Assembly: GCA_014873095.1 (NCBI GenBank) | Contig: CP050848.1 | Coordinates: forward strand, 4,399,850-4,463,849 | Direction of reading: 5' to 3' | From: Planctomycetales bacterium ZRK34 | Lineage (GTDB): Bacteria; Planctomycetota; Phycisphaerae; Phycisphaerales; Zrk34 | Length of the DNA stretch: 64,000 bases | In this document: one piece after another, positions 42,687-50,746 of the stretch | Numbering within the stretch: the stretch's first letter is position 1 | Layout: each line of letters starts with the position of its first letter | The notes under the pieces: model-generated | Seen by the model: only the letters and a program-made list of their open reading frames with translations | Databases searched by the model: none | Told to the model about the DNA's origin: nothing | Position numbers and translations under genes: made by a program

Positions 42687-43214
42687 ATGCCGATAGCCGG
42701 CGATCAATCCGAGGCCTTTCTGGCCCATATCATGGACGCTCAGCGGGCGATGTACACGTATGTGCTGACGCTGGTGGGCGACCTGGTCGCGGCTGACGAT
42801 GTGCTGCAGGAGACCAACCTGGTCCTGTGGCGCAAGCGCGAGGAATTCACCCCGGGCACGGATTTTCTGTCGTGGGCGTTGAGCGTGGCGCATTTTCAGG
42901 TGCTGGCTTATCGCAAACGCCGCACACGTGATCGGCTGGCGTTTAACGACGAACTGATCGATCGGCTGGCCGCCGAAGCCCCGCAGCATGCCGCCGAACT
43001 CAGCCCGCGGCGTGTGGCGCTGGTGCGGTGCATGGCCAAGCTGTCGCCCGAGGACCGCCTGCTCATTGAGCAGCGCTACGCGACCTCGCAGGCGGTCGGC
43101 CAGATCGCCGAGCAGGTCGGGCGAACCGTCAACGCGGTGTACACCGCTCTGAACCGGATCCGCACCAACCTGATGCGGTGCATCGAGCAGACCCTGGCGG
43201 AGGAAGTCGAATGA
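42687..43214 (+). CDS. ECF sigma factor, Rhodopirellula-type
   Basis: A 175-residue sigma-70 family protein. Region 2 reads YTYVLTLVGDLVAADDVLQETNLVLWRKREEF, and region 4 holds LSPEDRLLIEQRYATSQAVGQIAEQVGRTVNAVYTALNRIR. AAAGAGG lies 9 bases before the ATG at 42687. It overlaps the FecR/LamG gene by ATGA, so the downstream product is probably its regulator. It likely controls the surface-protein cluster that follows. Confidence 0.92.
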   Translation: MPIAGDQSEAFLAHIMDAQRAMYTYVLTLVGDLVAADDVLQETNLVLWRKREEFTPGTDFLSWALSVAHFQVLAYRKRRTRDRLAFNDELIDRLAAEAPQHAAELSPRRVALVRCMAKLSPEDRLLIEQRYATSQAVGQIAEQVGRTVNAVYTALNRIRTNLMRCIEQTLAEEVE

Positions 43215-44890
43215 CCCCCGCCCAGCTTACCCAACTGGATCGCCGCATCGGTCGCATGCTCGACGGCTCGATTGAGCCCGCCGAACTGGCCGAACTGCAG
43301 AAGACGCTGCTGGAGAATCCCCAAGCCCGCCTGCGCTATCACCAGTACATCGGTGTGCACAGCCTGCTTCACTGGGAGCACGCCGCCCCGGCGCAGCAGC
43401 CCGTGCAGCAACCGGCGCCGACACCAGAACTCGCCACGCCGACACTTCAGCCCACCACGCCGACGCTGAGGCGAAGCCCCTTCCGGGGGCGAAGCCGAAG
43501 CGTCTGGTACGCCCTGGCCGCCGCCATCACGATCGCCGTCACCGCCTGGTTCGTCTTCTCCAACGCGCCATCGCAAGCTCCGACCCCGCAGCCGCAACCG
43601 GTGGCCCTGCTGACCAGCACCGACAGCGTCGTATTCGCAGATCAAACCGAGGCGGCAACGCCCGGCAGCGAACTGGCCCCGGGCGTGTTGCGACTGAGCG
43701 CCGGCACCGCACAGGTGATGTTTCAGAACGGCGCGGTCGTCGATCTGATCGCCCCCTGTGCCTTTGAGCTGATCGACGCCGACCACGGGGCGCTGCTCGA
43801 TGGCACGGTCTATGCCTTTGTGCCGCAGCGCGGGCGTGGGTTCACCATCAGCACGGATCAGTTCGACGTGGTCGACCTGGGGACCGAGTTCGGCGTCAGC
43901 CATCAGGCCGGTGGCGACAGCCAGGTGCATGTGTTCACCGGTCGCGTGGATGTGCGACTGCACGATGCGATTCCGGCGCGGCGGTTGATCGCCGGGCAGG
44001 CGGTTCGCATCGGCAACGGATCGGGCATCGTTGGGGCGGTGCCGCTTGATCCGGTGCGATTCGGTCGCATGAGCGAAGTCGTCCAGCGCACCGACTATGC
44101 CGCCGCCTCACCGTCGATCCGCCTGCGCATGGCGCAGCAGAATCCCGATCTGGCACTGTTGATGAGCTTCGACGATCGCGTCGATGCCAACGATGCCGAG
44201 TCGTCGTTGAACATTCGAGCGATCAACGCCCCGGTGATGTCGACCGATGTCAGCCCGAAGCTCGGCGGCGGACACAGCCTGCAGTTGGCCAGCCCCGCAC
44301 CCGGCGAGGCGGCCCAGCGATTGGTCGTTGCCAACGACCCGCGCTTTGCGGCCGACACGATGACGCTCTCAATGTGGGTCAAGGCCACGCCGCAGCAGCA
44401 GGTATCCCAGAACACCGCCAACATGGTCTTCGCCCACCTGATCTCGACGATCGGCCCCGGGGCTGCCGACAGCGCCGGCTGGGCTCTGACCCAGCAGCAG
44501 AACACCGCGGGCGCTTACGTTCGCAACGACTCTTCCGCCGCCTTCAACCAGTGCCTGGCGCAGACCGCAAATCTGCTGAATGGCCAGTGGCATCACCTGG
44601 CGATCGTGTGGACCGCCGATCGCATCACCAGCTATGTCGACGGCACCGCGGTCTCTGATCACCAACTGCTGCGGGGCAACGGTCTCGACGGCGGGCACAA
44701 CCTCGTCATCGGCGCTCAGAACGAACAGGGCGCCCGCTGTTTCAACGGCCTGATCGATGAACTGGCCATTTACACCGTCGCGCTGGATGCTTCAAGCATC
44801 GCCGACCTCGCACGCGGCGTGCCGCCGGTTTCCATCCGAGCCGCCTCCGCAGTTCAATCCGGACAACTTGATACTTCCAAGGAGAATTGA
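43211..44890 (+). CDS. FecR-domain/LamG transmembrane protein, candidate sigma regulator
   Basis: A 559-residue protein. A short cytoplasmic N-terminus (~1-95, with MLDGSIEPAELAELQKTLLENPQARLRYHQY) may bind the sigma factor. A transmembrane helix follows (VWYALAAAITIAVTAWFVF), then a FecR domain (VMFQNGAVVDLIAPCAFELID, FTISTDQFDVVDLGTEFGV) and a C-terminal LamG/concanavalin domain ending ...RCFNGLIDELAIYT. This sigma/FecR/LamG layout is widespread in planctomycetes and is thought to sense extracellular glycans. The ATG is shared with the sigma stop. Confidence 0.9.
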   Translation: MTPAQLTQLDRRIGRMLDGSIEPAELAELQKTLLENPQARLRYHQYIGVHSLLHWEHAAPAQQPVQQPAPTPELATPTLQPTTPTLRRSPFRGRSRSVWYALAAAITIAVTAWFVFSNAPSQAPTPQPQPVALLTSTDSVVFADQTEAATPGSELAPGVLRLSAGTAQVMFQNGAVVDLIAPCAFELIDADHGALLDGTVYAFVPQRGRGFTISTDQFDVVDLGTEFGVSHQAGGDSQVHVFTGRVDVRLHDAIPARRLIAGQAVRIGNGSGIVGAVPLDPVRFGRMSEVVQRTDYAAASPSIRLRMAQQNPDLALLMSFDDRVDANDAESSLNIRAINAPVMSTDVSPKLGGGHSLQLASPAPGEAAQRLVVANDPRFAADTMTLSMWVKATPQQQVSQNTANMVFAHLISTIGPGAADSAGWALTQQQNTAGAYVRNDSSAAFNQCLAQTANLLNGQWHHLAIVWTADRITSYVDGTAVSDHQLLRGNGLDGGHNLVIGAQNEQGARCFNGLIDELAIYTVALDASSIADLARGVPPVSIRAASAVQSGQLDTSKEN

Positions 44891-44891
44891 C

Positions 44892-45803
44892 ATGACTTCG
44901 TTCCGCATCAACCGCCGCGCCCTGTGTGCCCTGCAACGTGTCAGCTTCGCCGCGCTGTTCGCCGTCGGGCTGACCGCCTCCGTCGATGCTGCCACGATCG
45001 GCTACTGGCAGTTTGACGACCTGGCGCCAGGCAACGCCGCCAGCACGTTGGTGACTCAATCCAACAGCCCCGATCTCGACGGGACGGCCTCGGCCAGCGG
45101 CGGCGGCAGTTCCGTCAAGCCTGATCATGTCGCCGATGTGGCTAATCTGCTGATCAGCGATGGCGTCGGCGGGCCGATCCTTCATTCCAACGATAGTTCC
45201 TTGCGGTTTTACAACGCTGGTGGCATCAACAGCACCATCGGCAGCCTGGTGTCTGTGCAAGATCCCGTATCCAACAACAATCTGCTCGAACCCTCGGGTG
45301 ACTTCACCGTCGAAGGCTTCGTCAAGATCAACAGTCACATCAACTACGCCACGCTCATCGGCAAGGAACGGTCAGGCGGCACAAGCTGGGTGATCGACAC
45401 TGGCGGTAGCGGTACTCTTCGCATGCGTGCCGACACGCAGGATGGCACAAGTCCCGGTAAGTTCAACGACGAACTTGGCTCGTCATTTAACCTGGAAGAC
45501 GGCGAATGGCATCATTTCGCCATGACTTATGATGCATCTGAACGTCGCATCACGTTATTCGGCGACCACTCGCAGGTCGCTTCGAAGGTGCTTGTCGACG
45601 GAGGCTCCATTCAGTTCGACGACAGCCCCCTGCGCATCGGCGACCTGTCCGGCGGCCGCGCCCTTGATGGTTGGCTCGACGAGATCCGCTACAGCGACAG
45701 CCTGCTGACCTCCGACCAGTTCCTTCGTGCGATTCCGACCCCGGCCGCGCTGCCGGCGGGCCTGGGCCTGCTGGGTCTGGCCGCCATGCGCCGCCGCGTG
45801 TAA
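44892..45803 (+). CDS. LamG-domain PEP-CTERM-variant surface protein (1)
   Basis: A 303-residue secreted protein: signal peptide (ending SVDA), then ATIGYWQFDDLAPGN, a LamG core (DFTVEGFVKINSHINYATLIGKERS, DGEWHHFAMTYD, LDGWLDEIRYSD), and the sorting tail PTPAALPAGLGLLGLAAMRRRV. The tail is the Phycisphaerae-like variant of PEP-CTERM in which PEP is replaced by PTPAALPAG. It is one of three paralogues in this cluster. Confidence 0.85.
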   Translation: MTSFRINRRALCALQRVSFAALFAVGLTASVDAATIGYWQFDDLAPGNAASTLVTQSNSPDLDGTASASGGGSSVKPDHVADVANLLISDGVGGPILHSNDSSLRFYNAGGINSTIGSLVSVQDPVSNNNLLEPSGDFTVEGFVKINSHINYATLIGKERSGGTSWVIDTGGSGTLRMRADTQDGTSPGKFNDELGSSFNLEDGEWHHFAMTYDASERRITLFGDHSQVASKVLVDGGSIQFDDSPLRIGDLSGGRALDGWLDEIRYSDSLLTSDQFLRAIPTPAALPAGLGLLGLAAMRRRV

Positions 45804-45851
45804 TCAATATGAGAAAAGACGCAACGATTCTTTGAATCTGGAGAAACCACA

Positions 45852-46757
45852 ATGAAGTCCATGAAATTTCAAGCCCTGACGATCGCCGCGTGCGTCGGCA
45901 TGTGCGCCGCACAGTCGGTCAACGCTGCCACGGTCGGTTACTGGCAATTTGAAGACGCCGGCGCCGGCGTTACCGCCACCACGGTCGCCAGTGAGTACAA
46001 CAACGCTTCACTCGCTGGTGCGGCCGGCGGTTTTTCCGGTGGCAGCGCACCGGTGCACGCCGCCGATTCGCCTGGCGAGATCATCCGCGACGGCGCCGGT
46101 GGAGCCGCCATCACGCTCAACAACACGACCAGTCTCTTTTTCGACGGCACCGGCGCCAAAAACGGCGGCATCGTCACGGTCACCGATCCCGGCGGCGCCG
46201 GCTCGCTGCTCAAGCCGACCAGCTTCACCATGGAAGGCTTCATCAAGATCAACAAGATCAACAACTGGCCCACCATCTTCGGCAAGGCGCGTGCCGATAC
46301 CAATGGCGTCAGTTGGACCATGGACCTCAACGGCGACACCTCGCCGCCGATCGAACCGGCCAATCAGAACAACCCCCGCGTCCGTGTCGATTCGCAGACG
46401 CCTCCCGACACTTCGGGTTACAACCAGGGCTTCAACACCTCCGCCCAACTCGAAGACGGCGGCTGGCACCACGTGGCCCTGACGTATGACGGAAATACAT
46501 CCGCGCTGAAGATCTACGTCGATTATCAGTTGTTAAGAGACAGCACGACCACCAATCCCATGGTCTACGACGACGGCGCGCTGAACTTCGGCAACGCCTC
46601 CGGCGGCAGCGCCTTCTATGGATGGCTCGACGAGGTCCGGCTCACCGATGCGGTGCTCACCAGCGATCAGTTTCTGATCGCGACGGCTCCGACGCCTGCG
46701 GCACTGCCGGCGGGCCTGGCGCTGCTCGGTGCGATGGTGATGCGCCGACGCCGCTGA
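45852..46757 (+). CDS. LamG-domain PEP-CTERM-variant surface protein (2)
   Basis: A 301-residue paralogue of the preceding gene: signal peptide (ending SVNA), TVGYWQFEDAGAGV, a LamG core with SFTMEGFIKINKINNWPTIFGKAR, DGGWHHVALTYDG and FYGWLDEVRLTD, and the tail PTPAALPAGLALLGAMVMRRRR. GGAG lies upstream of the ATG. The two differ mainly in loops, which suggests different glycan preferences. Confidence 0.85.
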   Translation: MKSMKFQALTIAACVGMCAAQSVNAATVGYWQFEDAGAGVTATTVASEYNNASLAGAAGGFSGGSAPVHAADSPGEIIRDGAGGAAITLNNTTSLFFDGTGAKNGGIVTVTDPGGAGSLLKPTSFTMEGFIKINKINNWPTIFGKARADTNGVSWTMDLNGDTSPPIEPANQNNPRVRVDSQTPPDTSGYNQGFNTSAQLEDGGWHHVALTYDGNTSALKIYVDYQLLRDSTTTNPMVYDDGALNFGNASGGSAFYGWLDEVRLTDAVLTSDQFLIATAPTPAALPAGLALLGAMVMRRRR

Positions 46758-46780
46758 TACACACGCCCGAAAGACTGCCT

Positions 46781-47632
46781 ATGAAACGACACGCTTTCAC
46801 GCTCATCGAACTGCTGGTGGTGGTCGCGATCATCGCACTGCTGATCTCGATCCTCATGCCGTCGTTGGCCAAGGCCAAGGCGACCGCCCGCATGGTCACC
46901 TGCTCGTCGATTCTCAAGCAGATGGGCATTTCGGCGGGCATCTACGCCACCGAATATCGCGGATGGTTGATTCCGCAGACGGTCCCGTCGCCGGGCTTTA
47001 CCGCAAATCGCCGCGAATGGTTTCAGAACAAAGCGTTTTATACCTACATGAATATGGACCCGCCGGAGAATCGTCACTTTTACAATGCGCCAAGAGGACT
47101 GATTTGTCCGGACGCGGCCTGGGTGCTGGAGCATCCCGCGGATGTAATCGACATTGGCAGCACGGGCCTGAAATACACCGCCGCGGCGCCCGTTGATTTC
47201 AACGGCCTGTACCGCCTGGATCTATCGTACGGCATGAATCCGGTCGATATGCCACCCTGGCGCGACAAATCGGATCAGGACCTGTCCGGCAAGATCGCGC
47301 GCGGCATCAAGCAGGTGGATGTGGTCGATCCCAGTCGGAAGGTGTATATCATGGATTCGATGTGGTCGGATCCGACCGGCGGGGGACGCACCAAGTATCC
47401 TGACAATCCCGATGCGACGTTCATCGCTCCGGCCAACCAGTGGGCCACCGCCTGGCGACATTTTTATGAAGGCGAAGATCTGACCAATGCGACGGGCTTG
47501 TGCAATGTGCTGCACTACGACCTGCATGTGGAGCCGCTGCGGGCCGGTTACGATCCGGATTTTCCGATCAACGACAACACACGTTGGAATCCAAACCCGG
47601 CAATCGATTACAGCAAATACCCCGTGAATTGA
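46781..47632 (+). CDS. Prepilin-type secreted protein in the LamG cluster
   Basis: A 283-residue protein beginning MKRHAFTLIELLVVVAIIA, a class III prepilin signal, followed by a hydrophobic helix. The globular part is of the planctomycete DUF1559-like kind (LKQMGISAGIYATEYRGWLIP; LCNVLHYDLHVEPL). It lies between two LamG genes and is probably co-transcribed. A pseudopilin next to PEP-CTERM proteins also occurs in the cobalamin-regulated operon of this window. Confidence 0.85.
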   Translation: MKRHAFTLIELLVVVAIIALLISILMPSLAKAKATARMVTCSSILKQMGISAGIYATEYRGWLIPQTVPSPGFTANRREWFQNKAFYTYMNMDPPENRHFYNAPRGLICPDAAWVLEHPADVIDIGSTGLKYTAAAPVDFNGLYRLDLSYGMNPVDMPPWRDKSDQDLSGKIARGIKQVDVVDPSRKVYIMDSMWSDPTGGGRTKYPDNPDATFIAPANQWATAWRHFYEGEDLTNATGLCNVLHYDLHVEPLRAGYDPDFPINDNTRWNPNPAIDYSKYPVN

Positions 47633-47645
47633 AATGGAGAATGCC

Positions 47646-48521
47646 ATGCATCTGAACCGATTCGCAATGTCACTGATCGCGGTTGCCATGACCGTTGCTG
47701 CCGTGTCGACTGCCCCGGGGGCGACGGTGGCCTACTGGCAGTTTGACGAAGGCACGCCCGGCAACGACGCGACGACCGTCGTCACGCAGGTCAACAGCCC
47801 CGCGCTCGACGGCACGGGCGTGAATGATGGCGGCGGCCTGCCGGATTTTTCCAGTGAGGTGCCGTTCGGCACGGTCTACTCCAGCGGCAGCGTCGTCAAT
47901 GCATCGAACACCGGCGCGTTGAGCATCAACAACACCGGCTTGCCCGGCAACGTCGGCAGCCACAGCACCGGCGTCATTCAGGTCGATGGTTCCAACGCCC
48001 TGGTCAAGCAGACCACGTTCACCATTGAACTGTTCGTCAAGTTTGATCTGTTCGCTGAGTTTGCCGGCATCATCGGCAAGGAACGCAACGACAACGGCGG
48101 CTGCTCCTGGCAGATCGATACGGACGGTACCGGCAAGCTGCGTGTCCGCTTCGACACCCAGGCCTTGGGCACAGGCGGCAACGGCGTCAGCGGATACAAC
48201 CAGAGTTGGACTTCCAATTTCGTCATCACCGATGGGCAGTGGCACCATGTGGCCCTGACTTATGACGAAACGAATCGAACTTTCGCGCTGTTTGCGGACT
48301 ATGCTCAGCGGGCCACCGGCCAGACAGCCTTCAACCTGGTTTACGACGACGATGTGTTCGAAATCGGTCACGTTGCCGGTCGCGGGTTTGATGGATGGGT
48401 CGACGAGGTCCGTCTCAGCGACACGGTCCTGGCGCCGTCGCAGTTTCTGGCGATCCCCGAGCCGGCGAGCCTGACCCTGCTGGCCCCGGCGCTGCTCATG
48501 GTCGCCCGCCGTCGCCGCTGA
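47646..48521 (+). CDS. LamG-domain PEP-CTERM surface protein (3)
   Basis: A 291-residue protein. The start at 47646 has GGAG 8 bases upstream. A signal peptide is followed by ATVAYWQFDEGTPGN, a LamG core (TFTIELFVKFDLFAEFAGIIGKERN; DGQWHHVALTYDE; FDGWVDEVRLSD) and a classical PEP-CTERM tail (IPEPASLTLLAPALLMVARRRR). It is the third paralogue of the cluster and the only one with the PEP triplet. A terminator follows. Confidence 0.87.
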   Translation: MHLNRFAMSLIAVAMTVAAVSTAPGATVAYWQFDEGTPGNDATTVVTQVNSPALDGTGVNDGGGLPDFSSEVPFGTVYSSGSVVNASNTGALSINNTGLPGNVGSHSTGVIQVDGSNALVKQTTFTIELFVKFDLFAEFAGIIGKERNDNGGCSWQIDTDGTGKLRVRFDTQALGTGGNGVSGYNQSWTSNFVITDGQWHHVALTYDETNRTFALFADYAQRATGQTAFNLVYDDDVFEIGHVAGRGFDGWVDEVRLSDTVLAPSQFLAIPEPASLTLLAPALLMVARRRR

Positions 48522-48552
48522 TTCGGCGCAACAACAAATCATCCGCCTGCAC

Positions 48553-48590
48553 GCGATCGTTCGGCGAAAGTCGAGCGATCGCTTTTTTGT
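48553..48590 (+). terminator. Intrinsic terminator of the surface-protein cluster
   Basis: GCGATCG-T-TCG and CGA-GCGATCGC pair around GCGAAAGT and are followed by six T residues. Confidence 0.85.
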
Positions 48591-48625
48591 GTGATGTGGA
48601 TATCACTTCGTAGCGCTGGTCCGCA

Positions 48626-49744
48626 TCAATGCCCGAACAGATTCGTCTCGGCGAACATGCCCTGTTCCTCGAAGTAGGTCAAGGCCTCTTCGGTGGAGCG
48701 GAACCACTTGGTTGACGTTTCGGTGATGAACGGGCTGGGGTTCTTCTTCGGTTTCCACACGACGTAGACTTCCTTGGAACCCTCGAAGGCGTGCTGCAGC
48801 TCGCGCTCGACGCCGCTGGAAAGGCCCGGCACGCCGCCGGCGATCTCCGGCACCAGGCTCACGATCATGTCCGATTGATCGATCAGCCGGAAGTCACGCG
48901 CGTAGATCTGTCCGTCGACGTCGCCGGCGATGTCCAGCACCTGCTTGACAGGGACCTGGATGTCGACCGGTTTGTCGCCGGTGCCCAGCACGGTCGCCTC
49001 GATGAAGTCCTTGCCGTCGCGGGCCGCCGCCAGGGCGTTGTCCAGCAGCAGCTTTTCATCGACATCGCCGGGGTCAAACGCGATGAAGTGCTTGGCGAGT
49101 TCGGCGCGGAAGGCGTTGATCTCCGCCAGCACGTCCGGCATGTCCACCACGTGCGTCATCGGAAATGACGGGTAAACCTTTTTCATGTCCGGCCGGGTGA
49201 TCAGCCGCAGCGCCGTCTCGAGCGTCGACTGCTCACGCCCGCGGCTGAGCACGTAAAACTGATTGCCGCAGCCCATCGCCAGGGCCAGCATCTCGGTCGC
49301 CAGAATCTCTTCCTCACGCCAGACCATCAGATCCTTCAGCGTGGCGTCGAGGGTGTGGTCGGCGTGCAGGCGGTGCGCGATCGCTTCGATGTTGTCGACC
49401 AGGCAGATGAACAACTCGGGCTTGAACGCCTGAAGCTGATCGAAGTCGCAGGCGCGAAAAAGTCCGTGCCGCCAGCGGAACGTCGCGTGGGTATTGACCA
49501 GCACGTTCGGCTTGCCGACCGACTCGCTGAGAATGTCCTTGAACACCGCCCGGCGCAGCGAATGCAGCCGCGACAGGGGCAGGTCCAGAATGCGTCCGCT
49601 TTTCACGTCCGGCGCCTCGGTGTACATCCGATCGCCGACGTGAAACACTTCGACTTGAGTTCCGCGCTGTCCACCGAGGTCGGCCACACCGTCGGCGTAA
49701 CGCCCTTTGTCCATACCAACTTGGCCGGTCATAATTGCTCGCAT
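48626..49744 (-). CDS. P-loop nucleotide-kinase-like protein with a nucleoside-deoxyribosyltransferase-like C-terminus
   Basis: A 372-residue protein starting MRAIMTGQVGMDKGRYADGVADL. The GxxGxxKG stretch at residues 7-14 resembles a P-loop, and the following region resembles AAA/adenylate-kinase-like kinases (VEVFHVGDRMYTEA, LVNTHATFRW, LFICLVDNIEAIAHRL). The C-terminus (IYARDFRLIDQSDMIVSLVPE, SSGVERELQHAFEGSKEVYVVW) has the layout of nucleoside 2-deoxyribosyltransferase-like Rossmann folds. I cannot name a family. The start is leaderless: TATCAT ends 6 bases before the ATG. Confidence 0.6.
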   Translation of the reverse strand: MRAIMTGQVGMDKGRYADGVADLGGQRGTQVEVFHVGDRMYTEAPDVKSGRILDLPLSRLHSLRRAVFKDILSESVGKPNVLVNTHATFRWRHGLFRACDFDQLQAFKPELFICLVDNIEAIAHRLHADHTLDATLKDLMVWREEEILATEMLALAMGCGNQFYVLSRGREQSTLETALRLITRPDMKKVYPSFPMTHVVDMPDVLAEINAFRAELAKHFIAFDPGDVDEKLLLDNALAAARDGKDFIEATVLGTGDKPVDIQVPVKQVLDIAGDVDGQIYARDFRLIDQSDMIVSLVPEIAGGVPGLSSGVERELQHAFEGSKEVYVVWKPKKNPSPFITETSTKWFRSTEEALTYFEEQGMFAETNLFGH

Positions 49745-49780
49745 CGAGACATGATACCGCATGGCCCGTGCGGCTCACAA
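49745..49780 (-). promoter_or_regulatory. Leaderless-type promoter of the P-loop protein gene
   Basis: On the minus strand TTGTGA (49780-49775), an 18-base spacer, TATCAT (49756-49751), then 6 bases to the ATG. Confidence 0.55.
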
Positions 49781-49851
49781 GTGATTTGGCCGTTTCAATG
49801 AAATTCACGAAGCGTTCATGTTCGTCTGCGCCGACGTTCTACAATGCCGCC

Positions 49852-50730
49852 ATGCGGATGAATCGACTCATCGGATCGTTGCTTGCAGTATGCATTGTGT
49901 TGGCTGTGGTGCCCGCGTGGGCGTGGCACCACGAAGGCCATCAGCGCCTGGCGCGTGTCGCGATCGCTTCGTTGCCGGCGGATGTGCCGGCGTTTTTGCG
50001 CGAAGCCGGCGCGGTTGCCGCCAACGTCAGCGTCGACCCGGACCTGGTGCGGGCTCCGACTTTGCCGCAAATTCGCGATGCCGAGGGGCCGGATCACTAC
50101 ATCGACCTTGAAATCCTGCAGGGCCGCCCGCTGCCGCCGCTTCGGTCGCAGTACATCCGCATGATCGGGGAGCTTGATGTGGTCCCCGCGCACGCCGGTT
50201 TCGTGCCGTATGCCGTGGCTGAATGGACGCAGCGGTTGACCATGGCGCTGGCGGAGTATCGCCACTGGCCTGATGATCCGGCGATTCAGATGAAGGTGAA
50301 AATTTACGCGGGTTTGCTCACGCATTACAGTTCCGACCTTGTGCAACCGCTGCACACCACGATTCATCACGACGGCCGGGCCGTCGAGGGCCGCAGCCCG
50401 CATTCGGGTATTCATTCGAAGGTCGACGACCTGCTTTACCGGTTCACCGATGAGCAGGTCGCGCTGCCGGAGTCGACGAAGCTGGAAGTTTACGATGATG
50501 TGTTTGCCGCCGCGGTGGGTGAGCTGATGAAGTCGCACGCGCTGGTGGACCGAACCTACGAACTGGAAAAGCAGTTGCCCGGCGTCAAGGAGGATGTGCC
50601 CCTGACGCCCGAGGTCAAAGCTTTCGCGCTGGACCGTGCCCGCCACGGCGTCCGCTTCACCGCGTCGCTGATTTACACCGCATGGGTGAAGTCCGAAGCG
50701 ATCAAAATGCCCGCGTGGTTCAAACGCTGA
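49852..50730 (+). CDS. Secreted S1/P1 nuclease or zinc phospholipase C-like protein
   Basis: A 292-residue protein from the ATG at 49852, which has TACAAT 6 bases upstream; longer upstream frames lack signals. After the signal peptide the mature N-terminus is WAWHHEGHQRLAR, where the N-terminal Trp and following His are zinc ligands in this family. Other ligands are in LLTHYSSDLVQPLHTT and SGIHSKVDD. It would be a trinuclear-zinc phosphodiesterase acting outside the cytoplasm on nucleic acids or phospholipids. Confidence 0.82.
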   Translation: MRMNRLIGSLLAVCIVLAVVPAWAWHHEGHQRLARVAIASLPADVPAFLREAGAVAANVSVDPDLVRAPTLPQIRDAEGPDHYIDLEILQGRPLPPLRSQYIRMIGELDVVPAHAGFVPYAVAEWTQRLTMALAEYRHWPDDPAIQMKVKIYAGLLTHYSSDLVQPLHTTIHHDGRAVEGRSPHSGIHSKVDDLLYRFTDEQVALPESTKLEVYDDVFAAAVGELMKSHALVDRTYELEKQLPGVKEDVPLTPEVKAFALDRARHGVRFTASLIYTAWVKSEAIKMPAWFKR

Positions 50731-50746
50731 GGGCCCGTGTGATCGC

